DNA of 64,000 bases from Ypsolopha sequella (GCA_934047225.1 OW203992.1:2655501-2719500), one strand, 5' to 3'; numbered from the stretch's first letter, positions 12,362 through 23,804 are shown. Translations and numbers: made by a program. The notes: a model not told the origin generated them from the letters alone.

Positions 12362-12748
12362 CAGTGGTCGGCAACCTTATGACATAGGAGGGCCACAAAT
12401 GTTACCAGAGGATCAGTGAGGGCCGCATATAATAAATAACGCATCAGTCAATTTCGTATCATAGTTATTGTAGTTTGAAACACAATTTATTATTAAAATC
12501 TAATGCGATTTTAGCGGCTGCATTTGACTTGCATTTTAGACGTGGAAATGCGCAGTATAAGGTCTAAATGTGTATTTGTTAACTGAGAACAATGCTTGCT
12601 TTTTCGTTAGTTCAGAATAGAAATGTCTGCTCACACAAATATTTACAACCAAACATAGTAATCATGCAGCGATTGGGAACCTTGAGGGCCGCACCAAAGT
12701 GGTTCACGGGCCGCATGCGGCCTGCGGGCCACCGGTTGCCGACCCCTG
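12362..12748. mobile_element. hAT-type MITE with 8-bp target duplication
   Basis: Termini are CAGTGGTCGGCAACC and GGTTGCCGACCCCTG, a classic hAT inverted repeat. The flanks are CTCTGGAG (12354-12361) and CTCTAGAG (12749-12756), an 8-bp target duplication with one mismatch, as expected for hAT. The interior of 387 bp has GGGCCGCA-rich subterminal repeats and no coding sequence. Confidence 0.9.
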
Positions 12749-12756
12749 CTCTAGAG

Positions 12757-13345
12757 GTATTTTGAAGTTCACCAGTTACCATACAGGTTCTTACATTATG
12801 ATTCTACTTAGAGAGAGATTCAATACAATTTAATTTCTATTTCAAGATGAGTGTAGGCTTAATCTGGCATTATTATTCAAATTATAGATAGACGTGTAAA
12901 TGTCGAAGAATGATTTATTTTAAAGGTTAGGCCGCCGACCTTTCGGAGTGAACTTTTGTTATTTACTCAAAAATAACCTTTTATTTATTCTACTGATAAA
13001 CAAAGCGTGGGTTGAATTATAATAAAATCTTCTTTGCCGTATTAATTAGGCTGCTTTAAGTAATTTTAATGGCCGTTTAGTTGGCAGAGAATATCAAATA
13101 TGTATGTTAACGGGTTCCTAATTAATTTATTTTTAATAAGTTAAGACGATACAAATTTACAAATAACCAGGATTCTAAAAGGAATATTTTAAATAGAAAT
13201 AAATGGTGTAAGACTTGGTTCTATGTGTAAGTGAAAAAACTACACCCACTTCAAAGGATTATTTAACTTTTAAATGTACGTAATTTATTTCATTGCTATA
13301 TTAGTGCTTTCATTTAGGCAGACGATTTTTTTTGCATCCTTCTGT
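12757..13345. other. no gene seen
   Basis: AT-rich intron-like sequence. Confidence 0.4.
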
Positions 13346-13349
13346 GTTA

Positions 13350-13939
13350 TTAACCGACTTCAAAAAAGGAGGCGGTTCTCAATTCGACTGTATTTTTTTT
13401 TTTATTTCATTTTTTTTTTTGGCGTTGTTACTCCATAACTCCGTCATTTCTGAACCGATTTGAATAATTCTTTTTTTGTTTGGAAGACTTTAATTCCAGG
13501 TAGATCTCACTTTGAAATTGGTCATGATATGATGAAGGTATTCAGAGGTATTCAGAGATAACTCCTCGGAAAATGACAGCAAACCTCTCGAAATTGAGGT
13601 AATCGCTTTTGTACTTTTAACAAAAAAAATAGTAACAGCAGTCATTCACTAAAAAGTTAATAATAATTCTATAAAGACCGATGGTACCGAAGCAACACTT
13701 TTGCCGACTTCTTTCTTCCTGAAACATTATGTTATCTAGAAGTCGGCGTATTTCCTACGATATAGCAACATAAAAACCAATATAAGAACGCCGACTTCTA
13801 GATAACATAACGTTTCAGGAAGAAAGAAGTCGGCAAAAGTGTAACTTCGGTACCATCGGTCTTTGTAGAATTATTATTAACTTTTTAGTGAATGACTGCT
13901 GTTACTATTGCAGTCGGTTACTATTTTTTTGTTAAAAGT
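13350..13939. mobile_element. lepidopteran repeat ending in a 327-bp palindrome
   Basis: AACCGACTTCAAAAAAGGAG followed by GTTCTCAATTCGACTG is the well-known start of a very common lepidopteran repeat. From 13613 to 13939 the sequence folds back: ACTTTTAACAAAAAAAATAG pairs with CTATTTTTTTGTTAAAAGT, and the arms continue through CCGATGGTACCGAAG and CGACTTCTTTCTTCCTGAAA. The loop centres near 13775. Confidence 0.75.
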
Positions 13940-14599
13940 TTATTTTATTTCACATTTTTTAGTGTTGCTGGGTTAAATTGTGAGGTATTTTTTTGCATCC
14001 TTCTATATTATTTAGTTACTTAAAGTATAAGGGGAATTATTTCAGAGAAATAGGACCAAGACAAAATAGATACCCATCTAATTAAAAATAAAACAGATAC
14101 ATACCTAACCAATTAAAAATAAAATACCAGCCCAGTTTCCCCTTCTCTATCCCCCTGATGTAAAAGCACATAGACTGAACGCGACACAAAAAGTTCACTA
14201 CAAAGTACTTATCGTCAAGGAGTAATGACGCAAGTTCCATAAACCGCGGGACTTCTTCGTTGTCGTTCACTCTACAGTCTACACACGGGTGTGTGTCCTG
14301 CACATCCATCAGGAACTAGGGTGAGAAAAGGGGGGAAGAGGTGCAGACTGGTGTCAGGGTCGTGTCATAGCCGCATTCCAACCATGATTTATGTTTGCAC
14401 TAATGAGCGGTTCATGTGGCAATAAAAACTGTCAGGGCTTAGCTCCGGGTTGTAAATAATAGATAATAAACGCGGAGATGGGTGTATGGTGGTGTTAACT
14501 TGATTTCCGTCTAACTGCCCTTACTCTGAGGTAGTTATTATTGCCGTTTGATAAGTTACAGAATTATATGTTTTTATTGCAAAATCCATCGCTTTGAAA
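13940..14599. other. no gene seen
   Basis: No recognisable reading or element apart from AT-rich sequence. Confidence 0.4.
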
Positions 14600-14707
14600 A
14601 CTCTAATTATTATTATAGTGTATCACCAGCTAGAAATCAATCAGAAACAAATTTAAAAGCACAAATTGATTTCTAGCTGGTAATGCACTCTAATAATAAT
14701 TAAAGTT
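14600..14707. mobile_element. short palindromic MITE
   Basis: ACTCTAATTATTATTATAGT ... CACCAGCTAGAAATCAA pairs with TTGATTTCTAGCTGG ... ACTCTAATAATAATTAAAGT with about 26 bp of loop. It has no coding capacity. Confidence 0.7.
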
Positions 14708-15356
14708 ATAGAATCGTATACAATACATGTATTGAACGCCAGCTGACCGTATACAGATCCTAATTTCTGTTATTTTTATGTTTTAAATTATATATAACAG
14801 AACGCACTTCAGTTGTCACTACTTCTATAGTCTTTTAGTGTTACATATTGTGTACTTAATGTGTCAAATAATTTTATACATGACCTGTCGTTAATACACA
14901 ATGTTTTTTTCTTAAACATACGCGGAAATATTATCATTACTTTTGAATAAAGAACACGCGAAGTATCATATTTACGTAGACTGAAAAACCAATAGTACAT
15001 TATTGCAAAGGCAGCAAAATAGGCAATTGCAGGTCGAGTATGTGTTTGAAGGCCGAGCCGCAGGCGAGGACTTCAATGATACGAAACAGGCAATTGCCAT
15101 TTCGGCCGAGGCATATATAGTGCTTTTCTTAAAAAAATGCAAGGAAATAAAAAAGGGCCTTTTACATAATAAATTTATATATATTATCTGGGGCATCAAG
15201 TAGAAACTGCTTTATGTTTTCAGCAGTCAAAATCTTCGATTTTTTGCTCATTGACCCAGACGATTGTCGTTTTAGAAAAGTTGTTAAATTTCCGTAGTTC
15301 TTAAAGTCAATGCTGTTTTTAATATGAACTGGACATTTCAGCATAGAATAAATCGC

Positions 15357-15602
15357 TCATAATGTAGATGGCTTTTTAGTTTTAGCAATTTCATTGAAAT
15401 GCGCCAAAAACACTGTTTCGGAGAAAAATTTTGCATTTTTCTCGTTTTTCCAGAACATGCAATTTTCATATACTTTCACATATTTTTCTTTTGATTTCGC
15501 TGGAAGCAGGTTTTCCATCGCTAATTTAGCTTCCGATCTTAAATCTGGTGGAGTGCAGTCAATGTCCATTTCATTTTCATTTTCAGAATCATCGGAACTC
15601 AT
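15357..15602 (-). pseudogene. tyrosine-recombinase-like N-terminal fragment (left arm)
   Basis: The reading starts ATGAGTTCCGATGATTC on the minus strand. It has an acidic leader (SSDDSENENEMDID), then ENLLPAKSKEKYVKVYE and FSETVFLAHFNEIAKTKKP, with a TGA where the right arm has Trp. After the stop the same frame continues to about 15162 (LKCPVHIKNSID, LTTFLKRQSSG, KKSKILTAENIKQFL). The pattern of a four-helix SAM-like core-binding domain followed by the KSK-x-LT-x-E-x-I-x-x-FL segment is typical of arthropod Crypton-like/phage-integrase-fold proteins. The catalytic R-H-R-Y half is not present. Family assignment is from memory of the pattern and is moderately sure. Confidence 0.65.
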
Positions 15603-15627
15603 TTTAATTTATTATGATGAAATGATG

Positions 15628-15925
15628 ATGAAAATGAAATGGACATTGACTGCACTCCACCAGATTTAAGATCGGAAGCTAAATTAGCGATGGAAAACCT
15701 GCTTCTTATATGAAAGTATATGAAAATTTCATGTTCTGGAAAAACGAGAAAATTGCAAAATTGTTCTCCGAAACAGTGTTTTTGGCGTATTTCAATGAAA
15801 TTGCTAAAACTAAAAAGCCATCTACATTATGGGCGATTTATTGTATGCTGAAATGTACAGTTCATATTAAAAACAGCATTGACTTGGAGAACTACGGAAA
15901 TTTAACAACTTATGTAAAAACCCCT
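15628..15925 (+). pseudogene. tyrosine-recombinase-like N-terminal fragment (right arm)
   Basis: Mirror copy of the left-arm fragment. It begins within ENEMDIDCTPP, after loss of the start codon, carries a deletion around LLPAKSKEK, then reads KVYENFMFWKNEKIAKLFSE and FNEIAKTKKPSTLWAIYCML up to NYGNLTT. Trp is intact where the left arm has a stop. After 15915 the coding part is deleted and the element continues in its outer non-coding arm. Confidence 0.65.
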
Positions 15926-16088
15926 TTTTTATTTCCTTGCATTTTTTTAAGAAAAGCACTATATATGCCTCGGCCGAAATGGCAATTGCCTGTCTCGTAT
16001 CATTGAAGTCCTCGCGTGCGGCTCGGCCTTCAAACTCATACTCGACCTGCAATTGCCTATTTCGCTGCCTTTGCAATAATGTACTATT

Positions 16089-17029
16089 ATGGAATGGGGT
16101 GTTATAAATACTATATAATAAAATTATGATTATTGCACAACGACTCACCTCAATAACTATTTTTGATCTGGATAGCCGACAAGTCTTTTTATAAAATAGC
16201 ATTTTATTACAAAAACTTGAATGCAAAAGCATTCTTTCTTTTGTACTCTTATGAGCAAGAATGTATGGTAAACATACCAAAAATCATAGAAAGTAAAATC
16301 GCAAAAAATCTTCCTTAAAATAACCCTTTATATAATCTTATTTATTTCTTTCAACGATTAAACTCATATTCATTGCAACTACGAAGCATATGCATTGTTA
16401 TTTTTCATTGCGATCCTAATATGTGAACTGTATGCAAAGTGCCAAGTAAGTGTCAATGCTTCGGTCTGTGGCTTAGTAGCTCTACAAAGCGAAATAGCTC
16501 GCTACGGTTGCTACGGATTAGCTCGCTACGTTTGCTACGCCCGCTACGCCGTAGTACATGTTCACAACAGCTGCCTTCCTAGACATGGTTGGTAGTAAAA
16601 AAAACACGTCGCTCTCATTTAAAAACAATGAGGTTAGTATTATATAACCTATAAACGTGATGCACAAATATGCAGCCCAAAACAAAGTTTTATTTTTATG
16701 CTATTTTGTGTAATAAATCGTGCAGAAGAATAACGTCAATATACTAATAACACAGTTTTTAACAAAAGATAGAAAATGCCGTGTACTGGCACAACACGCC
16801 ATTTTTACACGCGATGTGATTGCAGTAAATAAATACATTACCTACTGAGTGCTTCAGACCAACTAGAGGCTGAAGATTGGACCCTGATCTAAATTAAAAA
16901 AATAATATGATTATAGTGCCATGTAGATAAAAAAACGTTACAATCTATAATCAGGAATCAAATAATCTTTACATTTAAACATACACAGTACAAGACACAT
17001 AATTTATATTATTGTTGATTTATACTGCG
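16089..17029. other. no gene seen; TACG-rich patch
   Basis: AT-rich, with a CGCTACG-rich patch at 16495-16560 related to the one at 2565-2690. Confidence 0.4.
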
Positions 17030-17345
17030 CTACAACTACGCCCCCACTCGTAGGAACACAGTCTCGATCCTTTCAGTTCAACAAGGTAACGCACGGCCCT
17101 TGTGATACTGCTTTCCCACAATGACTAGGACCCCTCCTACCAGCCACTACGGCTCACACGGGTGCCTATACTTTGTTACTGCGGGCGGGGGCTGCCCTAC
17201 CTCCGCGCCTCCGGCTTTTTGTATACACTCTAGGGGTAGTAACCATAAGACTGCGTGGAGTCGGGGTGCTCTAATTCGGTTTTGGAACAGATTCAACTTA
17301 TTTTCTGCGTGGAGTCGGGGTGGTAGGACAAACTGATAAGACAGC
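17030..17345. repeat. GC-rich repeat fragment of unknown type
   Basis: A GC-rich island in AT-rich sequence, with GCGTGGAGTCGGGGTG present twice (about 17252 and 17308). Short readings exist on both strands but none looks like a protein family. It could be a SINE or a retroelement 3' end. Confidence 0.4.
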
Positions 17346-17525
17346 GACAAAGACAGGACAGATCAAGAAATTTATAAGTAATCGCTTCTTGGGACAGACC
17401 CTTCAGATCATCCTCAAAAATAGAGGATAAAGCAACGACATTATATCTCTGGGGTAAAGTGATTTTAAAAACCTCTCACTAAATTGTATTTGTGTAGGTG
17501 AAATACCCTTTGCTATTACTAACTA

Positions 17526-17665
17526 TTATTTTCAAGGAGGATAAATTTTAAAGCTTAAAGTATTAAAATTATAGTGCAAACAATTATTTTAAAGAAGATA
17601 AATTTTAAAGCTCAAAGCATTAATATTATAGAATATTATAGTGGAAAGTATTAATTTTAAAGCTA
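17526..17665. repeat. imperfect tandem duplication, about 60 bp
   Basis: GATAAATTTTAAAGCTTAAA and GATAAATTTTAAAGCTCAAA begin two similar AT-rich units, with a weaker third start at TTAATTTTAAAGCTAAG. Confidence 0.5.
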
Positions 17666-18905
17666 AGTTTTTTGAAGTGAGAAGCATTATTATTAAAGTT
17701 CATTTAATTACTTATATATATCCCTTAAAAATGTCGTTCCGGAAGTGACGCACAAGTTTTGAACATGCAAACAAACTAGTATGCAATGAGGGTCCACAGG
17801 CAAAGTTAATTACAGATGGCGCTAGCATAGGTCCAGCCAATAAATACTATGGTTCGGCTATGTCGAACTTTGCTGTTGTGTGTGTTCCGATTTTCCTACT
17901 GGTTTTCTCCAATACCTCGCATTTTTTTTAACTTTCTCTTATCACCTTTATTCCAATATGTTATATATTTGTTATTGTTATTATGTTTTTAATTTTTAAT
18001 ATGGAGTTCTTCGGGGATAAATTAGAACCTGGCAACTTGGTACGGCACACAAGGCATAATTTCAAGAAATTAATTCACTAAAAACTACGCAAAAACCATA
18101 AGAATGTACAAAGTCTGCCTGACTGTACATGTCAAATTTCAGTTCAATATACCTAAAACTCAGTTTAAGGGTGGATAAAAGCCGCGCGCGCCGAACTTCT
18201 AGTCCACTCCGAAGTTGCTCCCATACATTTTGTTCCTGCCTAAGCGAATCGTGTCCTGTTCAGAGCGGGCTAGAAGTTGGGATACTATTTGACAGAATTC
18301 TCAAAAGAGGCATAAACCATTAGTAGGCTTTTATATTCTTCACCTTTAGTATGGTACTGGTTAGCCAAATATTTTTATCAGTTGAACTTTTTTTTGCAAT
18401 AAAAATCCAATTAAGTGTAACGTTGTTCCCGTAGCCCTACGGGTCCGTTATGCCCTGCGGCTCCTATTTAGTGACAGTTGTGGCCGGATCGCATGACGGC
18501 ACGCCGCTGTACACAGTTATGATCAGATAATTAACCTGAACCCGGATTTGAAACCATTTATTTTCATGTGGAGGCTTTACTTTAATTTGACCTGGTTTTA
18601 AGGGGACCATGCTTTTTACGAAAAAATGTTAAATTTGAAATATATGGCAATTAAATTAAACAAATGTAAGGATTATATATGTAGATTATATAAGTAACCT
18701 GCAATTAATGTGTTATGAATTATATCTTAAGTACAAATAAGTTTTCTTATTTAACCTTAAATCAAATTAATTTTTATAAGCATTTATCAAGTTTTTGAAT
18801 TTGTATATATACATATATATTTTAAATCTTTATAGGAGGGTTTTGTTTATTGTAAATGAAAATATATCTTGAACACTAAAATTATAAAAGTAATATATAA
18901 ACAAT
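17666..18905. other. no gene seen
   Basis: There are two GC-richer patches (18180-18285 and 18430-18540) without a family-like reading. The remainder is AT-rich. Confidence 0.4.
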
Positions 18906-18910
18906 ACATA

Positions 18911-19095
18911 GTCACGGCATGAATCCCCGAGGGAGTGACAGAGCGTGTTCCCGAGTATGGATTTTGACAGTCACAATCCACACTCATACACTCACCTTTC
19001 ACCGACTATTATTAGATCCCAGCGTGATGGGCGATGAGCCGTATTGTCGTACTTCGAACACAAATATATACCTACATATGGAACCACATCTTAAC
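18911..19095 (-). mobile_element. tRNA-derived SINE, 3' part (family A)
   Basis: The word order CACGGCATGAATCCCCGAGG, CACCGACTATTATTAGATCC, then GTACTTCGAACACAAATATA is shared with the copies at 29873, 46209, 49998 and 57955. The tRNA-like head is missing here. Confidence 0.65.
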
Positions 19096-19130
19096 GTGCC
19101 TATATACTTTGTTTTTGTCCATATATTTAG

Positions 19131-19182
19131 ATCTAGTTTCACCCACTTTCGGATGTGCACTTGTACGAGGGACACACTGTAT
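19131..19182. mobile_element. detached end of the 10-kb TA MITE family
   Basis: AGATCTAGTTTCACCCACTT through GTACGAGGGACACACTGTA repeats the right terminus of the element at 10028-10586. Confidence 0.7.
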
Positions 19183-19195
19183 AAATAATATTTCA

Positions 19196-19315
19196 GTTCG
19201 CTATAAAACTAACCTTTTTCCCTTTCGCCCCGAATCCGCCCCTGTCGCACTGCGCGTTTTTTCGCTTGTAGTGACAGTGCCAAAAACAAAATTTGCATAG
19301 CCTCTTAATTCAGTT
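19196..19315 (-). repeat. dispersed repeat, copy 2
   Basis: Same family as 5700-5900: GTCGCACTGCGCGTTTTTTC then ATTTGCATAGCCTCTTAA. Confidence 0.6.
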
Positions 19316-19717
19316 TTCATGTATTTTTTACATTAAAAATGATTCAAGTTACATATTTAAATGAAAAAAAATATAATTATACACGAATGAATAAAATTAA
19401 TTCTAATCTCAAAGATTTTTCACAATTCATTTATGTGACTTCGATATCTAAATATATTTGACCTCTATTTTATTACAAAATATGGTTTTGAATATTATTA
19501 TCTAATACCTGTCACCAATCCTAATCGTAACTCATATGAGTATACATTCAGTTTGTTTGTTATGCGTACATTCAACGTATTTCAATGAAACTTTGCAGCA
19601 AGACTTCACACTTTATATTTTGAAAAACCATCTATATCCCCATCGTTTTTTTTAAATCTGCGAGATAAAGCTAGGAAGTTGGTAATAAAACCATCCTAAA
19701 TACTGATTATTTGTCAG

Positions 19718-19868
19718 CTCCAGCTGGAGGCAGGCGCCGGCGAAGGCCCTGGTCCCCCGGGCAACAACAACGCAGTGCCGGGCGGCGCGGTCACGCCGCT
19801 GAGAGACGACAACCACAACGCGGCCCCGCCCCTGCCCTCCCCACGAGCCAGACCACTCACACCCTCAG
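19718..19868 (+). CDS. Dyrk: DYRK kinase, N-terminal Pro-rich exon
   Basis: The exon is preceded by TTTGTCAG-like acceptor sequence and followed by GTAATC. It encodes 50 codons plus one base, a low-complexity Gly/Pro/Asn/Ala-rich stretch ending ARPLTPS. The last base G joins the first two bases of the exon at 49754 to make Glu, giving TPSEALKLY, which fits the short helix that opens the NAPA region in class II DYRKs. The frame upstream is closed by TAA at 19697-19699 with no ATG between, so this is an internal exon and the true start lies further 5'. Its GC content is far above the flanking intron. The assignment rests on the phase match and the TPxxAxKxY continuity, because the Pro-rich part itself is not conserved. 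Confidence 0.75.
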
Positions 19869-21438
19869 GTAATCCCTATTAAAACAACATTATCTGAGGA
19901 GTATTTTGTATGCCTTGGGCAAATTAACTTTTCCGCCACTAGCCAGAATTAGGGGAGGCAGACAGATATGCTGCCTCACTAAATGTCCACAACGAGTAAT
20001 TTGTTCTGAATCTGTCCACTCGATTCGACCCTGATCAATATAAATACATAATATAGTGTCTACCTCAGAATAATATTCTAAGGTGTCTACTGTCTGTATT
20101 GGCAGATGTGGGTGACAGAGCTGTCACATGGACTAAATAAAAGTCCTAAATAAAACCGAAAATGTATAAAAAGTCCTTAATCATCAAATAGGACTTTTCG
20201 CGGACTGATCGGAATTTTTCGGATTTTGGACTTAGTGCTTTCAGTCCGTTAGTTCGTTGTGTTTAATGAAACGATTATGGATGGTTTTATGCAAGTATGG
20301 AGTGAAAAAAATAATGTTATTCGACGGATGTGATACCGACTCTATTGAAGGAGTCGAAATATTAGATTTTAATACTGTATTTTTTACATAACTCTCTTGA
20401 AATAATTTAACAGACATTTTTGGACCAATTCGGACCAGACCGGCTTTTTATCGAGATCAGGATAGTCCGCTCGGTCCGCTTGGGTTTCAGATTTACTTTA
20501 AAAGTACAACGGACTATTTAAACGGACCAACTTCAGCCTTTTTTTAGTCCATGTAAGAGCATTGGTGGGTGACTCTTTATGGACTTTTATATTGTTAAAA
20601 ATTTGATAACTTGTGCAGTGGCTTTTGTTGTAAATAATCATCGAAATATTTCGATGTAAGTAATAAATAAATATATTCTGGCTGAAAATCAGCGTTGTAA
20701 GTTCTATTGAGCTGTTTGTTCGTTGCTGTACCGGTTTTTCCCTTGCGGAGAAAATTGAGGGCAAAATTTTTTTTCTTTTTTTTCTTAGTCTGTAAGAGAC
20801 GCTATAAATTCCGCACAATCGTAGTTTACAAACAAAGGATATTGCCAACCTTCCAGTATTGAGGATATCCGAGAATATTACAGCAAATTGAAAACATTTT
20901 ACTATCTGGGAAAAAAGGTCTGAAAATCCCCCAACAGGCGTGGACTCTAAACGTGTAATTTTAGGTAGTAAAGAAACAAAAAAGAAAGTAGAGTTATCCT
21001 AAAGTTTACCTTTTTGAAATGGATAAAAGGTTGTTTTCCATCACAGATATCTAAAAAATAAATCCGATAACATACCCTTAGCAATAAGGTTAAAAACCTC
21101 TCGTGTACTTGAAAAATGGTATGGTAGTACCGTGATAAGTCATTGACGGCAAACTTATGTTTTTAAATCATTATATTTATTTTATAATGTTATTTACAGA
21201 GTAAAAAGAATGGTTCACTGAACCCTTTTACTAAGGCTTCTATTTACTTAGGTCGAGTACGTTAGGAGAACATATAATTGTGGAGTGAAGGGTTATAGTA
21301 CATTACAGGATTTGTTTTACTTTAATTATCATTGGTTTAAAAGTAAACCGAAAGTAATAAAAACTAAAGAAATTTGAAAATAAACGATCTTTTAAAAATT
21401 TGAAACCAGTTTATCTTTCTTTATATGATTTATATTTG
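19869..21438. other. start of the giant intron, no element recognised
   Basis: AT-rich. No coding or repeat signature could be supported. Confidence 0.4.
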
Positions 21439-21681
21439 TATGCATTAAATATAAACAATTAAGCAAACTTTATATTATACGAAATATTTCGGCCTTTTAA
21501 TGAGGCCGTCATCAGGCCATCATGATTGTCATCAGAGCGTCATGATTGTCATCAGACCGTCATGATTGTCATCAGACCGTCATGATTGTCATCAGACCGT
21601 CATGATTCGACTGATGACGGCCTCATTGAAGAGACCGAAATGTTTGGTGTAGTATAAAGCTTGGTTTTAATGAATGCATAC
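21439..21681. mobile_element. fold-back element with a tandem array in its loop
   Basis: The left arm TATGCATTAAATATAAAC ... ATTTCGGCCTTTTAATGAGG pairs with the right arm CCTCATTGAAGAGACCGAAA ... TTTTAATGAATGCATA. Between the arms sits the 20-bp array at 21510-21609. Confidence 0.7.
21510..21609. repeat. 5 x 20-bp tandem repeat
   Basis: The unit is CATCAGACCGTCATGATTGT. Copy 1 has GGCCA and copy 2 has GAGCG variants, and copy 5 ends TTCG. The next bases (ACTGATGACGG) start the right arm of the surrounding inverted repeat. Confidence 0.92.
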
Positions 21682-22668
21682 ATTTATAAATAAAAGGTTG
21701 AATATAGCTACAATTATATTTATTTATATTTCTTTTTATGAGGTGTTCCTTCGAGAAAATTCAGTTTTTATTCGATTTCAAGGGGCCTTATTTATTGTTG
21801 TACGCAGTTTAGTGATACGCATGCAGCTCTACCAAGCCGTAGGTGCGACCGGACCAAGTTCCTACACCAATTTGTAAACAACTTCGGCACTATTTGCCCG
21901 ACTTCGGTACCAAGTTTCAAATACAAGTAGTTCGGAGTCAGTAGGTGAAGTTAGAAGTGTTGTCGCTGGAAGATGTTGGGGCAAATTGAGCTGATAACTT
22001 GCCAAGTTTCCCGTATGACTGTCCGATAAAGGAAGTTGTATAATGTTAACAACCTATTCATTTCACAAGGTTGTGGAAAGTAAAAAGAAACATTTCATAA
22101 CTCATAGAATCAGAGTTGTTCAGTAAAAAAGTTATTTCTGCAAGTCGAAAAAAATTAATTCGTAGCAGTTTGATACGCCGCGTACCAAAATTTTGGAGGG
22201 TAGCATTTGCTACCCGTAGCAAAAATATGGGGTCGTAGCACGGATTTTATGCGTAGCAAAAAGGAGTGGGTGAATGTGTAAATATTAACTACGTCGTAGT
22301 AAGTGCTACGACTCGTTTTCCCGCTCTTCTGGACCCGCTACGTCGTCATCAGGGGATACGTAAGTGTTAATAGACCATATACTGGGTGTTAAGATGAAGT
22401 TGCGAAAGCTGAAAACTGGCGATAGTACTCGTCCATACGACCAACTTTTACTATGGAGCCAACCCTCGAATGGTGAAAAAAAAACAGCAGTTCCATAGAA
22501 AAGTTAAATAGCTACCCGAAAAAAAGGTATGAAACGACGTATTTGTTTTTCCCCATTTCCCATTGTTTTTTCACGGAAAGTTGTTTATTGAATCAGCTTT
22601 TATGTGCCTTAGACTTAGACAATGAAATTCAAGGCAACCACGTATAAAATAAAATCGATTTAAAATAA
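21682..22668. other. no gene seen; TACG-rich patch
   Basis: 22150-22350 has repeated GTAGCA and CTACG words like those at 2565. No coding sequence is recognised. Confidence 0.4.
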
Positions 22669-22838
22669 ATATATCATTGCGGTATAGAAATACAGAAGAA
22701 AGATAGTAAATCAGTATGTGAGGGGCTCCGAAACAGGATTCGAAACAGGATCCCTCACTTAACGGGCAATTGCTCTATCGACTGAGTTATACAAGTCTTA
22801 ACGGGCAATTGCTCTATCTACTGAGCTATCCAAGCTCG
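22669..22838 (-). mobile_element. tRNA-derived SINE (family B)
   Basis: On the minus strand GAGCTTGGATAGCTCAGTAG and GATAGAGCAATTGCCCG give a tRNA-like A box. GTTTCGAATCC gives the B box, and the tail CTCACATACTGATTTAC is shared with 31095-31321. The A-box part is tandemly duplicated with a 39-bp step. It cannot be a functional tRNA, because the B box is followed by an unpaired SINE body. Confidence 0.75.
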
Positions 22839-23160
22839 TCCACTGATAGACATTTCGCCACTCTTGGCGGTCCTCCTGGCAGAAATGCCTACACTCACAC
22901 AGGCTGGGCAGGCGGGTTGATGAGTGCGATTCTAAAACCCTCGCACCAGTGACGCCGCTGCCCGTAACCAGTCTGTTTTATATAAGGCCCGGCTATTGGG
23001 GACGGATATACTGCAATGGATGGATATAAATAAGTCCCAGGCATGGTGGGCTACCTGGTTGTACCTGTTTGAGAGCTGACCTCTTACTCTCCCCCGAATA
23101 ACTTCGATTTTACGAGTAAAATGGTGGTACATCCACAGTCGAGCCCGGCATCAGCTCTAC
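22839..23160 (-). mobile_element. non-LTR or SINE 3' fragment, copy 1 (reverse)
   Basis: The complement of this stretch matches 58845-59200, sharing TATATAAGGCCCGGCTATT, CCCAGGCATGGTGGGC and TTACTCTCCCCCGAATAACT. The family ends in GTCCAGCAGTGGACG...AGGCTGATG, a common lepidopteran retroelement 3' terminus. Confidence 0.65.
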
Positions 23161-23780
23161 CACTTCTAAATTTGCGATGCATCTACTTGCGATAGATAAG
23201 TCATCACATCAATAATAAGAAATTAATTTCCATCGAACTATAAAATCGCCGTAGTTCAGTATCTGTCTTAAAAACAATATTTTTAAGTCAGATTGTAGTT
23301 TTAGATACTCTTATCCTCCAGGAGAGACGCAGACACTTAAGGGTCAACTCTCCACCTTTGTAACAAAATATTAAGAAATAAATATAACGGCCAAAATGCA
23401 ACTTTTAGCTGAACAATAGTTTGCTATATGCATAAACACATATTTAATGATATTACAATAGCTATAAAACAATTGGCTTTTCCAAAGTCATGATAACAGC
23501 TGTCAATTCCTAAACCAATCTATGATCACTCCTACGGAAAATCCAATTATTTTGCAGCTACTATAATATCATTGAAAATATGTATATATATTGAACCTTT
23601 GGGAAACATTGCTCTTAGCCTAAAGTTTTATTTTAGCCGATAACGGCTAAATAAAATCACAAAATTACTTTTTTATATTATGTTACAAATCCGGAGAATT
23701 GGACCCGTAAATTAAAATTTAAAGTTAGGTTAGGTTTTTATGGTTTTCCATTCTAGTTCAAAATGTTATATTTAGCCCAT
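23161..23780. other. no gene seen
   Basis: AT-rich intron sequence. Confidence 0.4.
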
Positions 23781-23804
23781 TCAGATTAATTGATAGTTAC
23801 ACCA

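Larger units (their letters stand above)
14991..16088. mobile_element. 1.1-kb fold-back element with recombinase fragment in both arms
   Basis: The outer ends AATAGTACATTATTGCAAAG and CTTTGCAATAATGTACTATT are perfect complements. The arms then match over most of their length, through GGCAATTGC, GGCCGAGGCATATATAGTGC and the coding fragment, to a centre near 15610. The left arm is longer. The right arm lacks the first codons, about 23 bp near 15705, and about 250 bp near 15915. Each arm carries the start of the same coding region, reading outward from the centre. No transposase of its own is visible. Confidence 0.85.

Noticed and set aside
15867..16280. 137-codon minus-strand gene
   Set aside because: It reads through the non-coding outer arm of the fold-back and flanking intron; no conserved motif.
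17121..17350. Genes on both strands of the GC-rich patch
   Set aside because: The open readings follow from GC-richness and a repeated 16-mer; no family resemblance on either strand.
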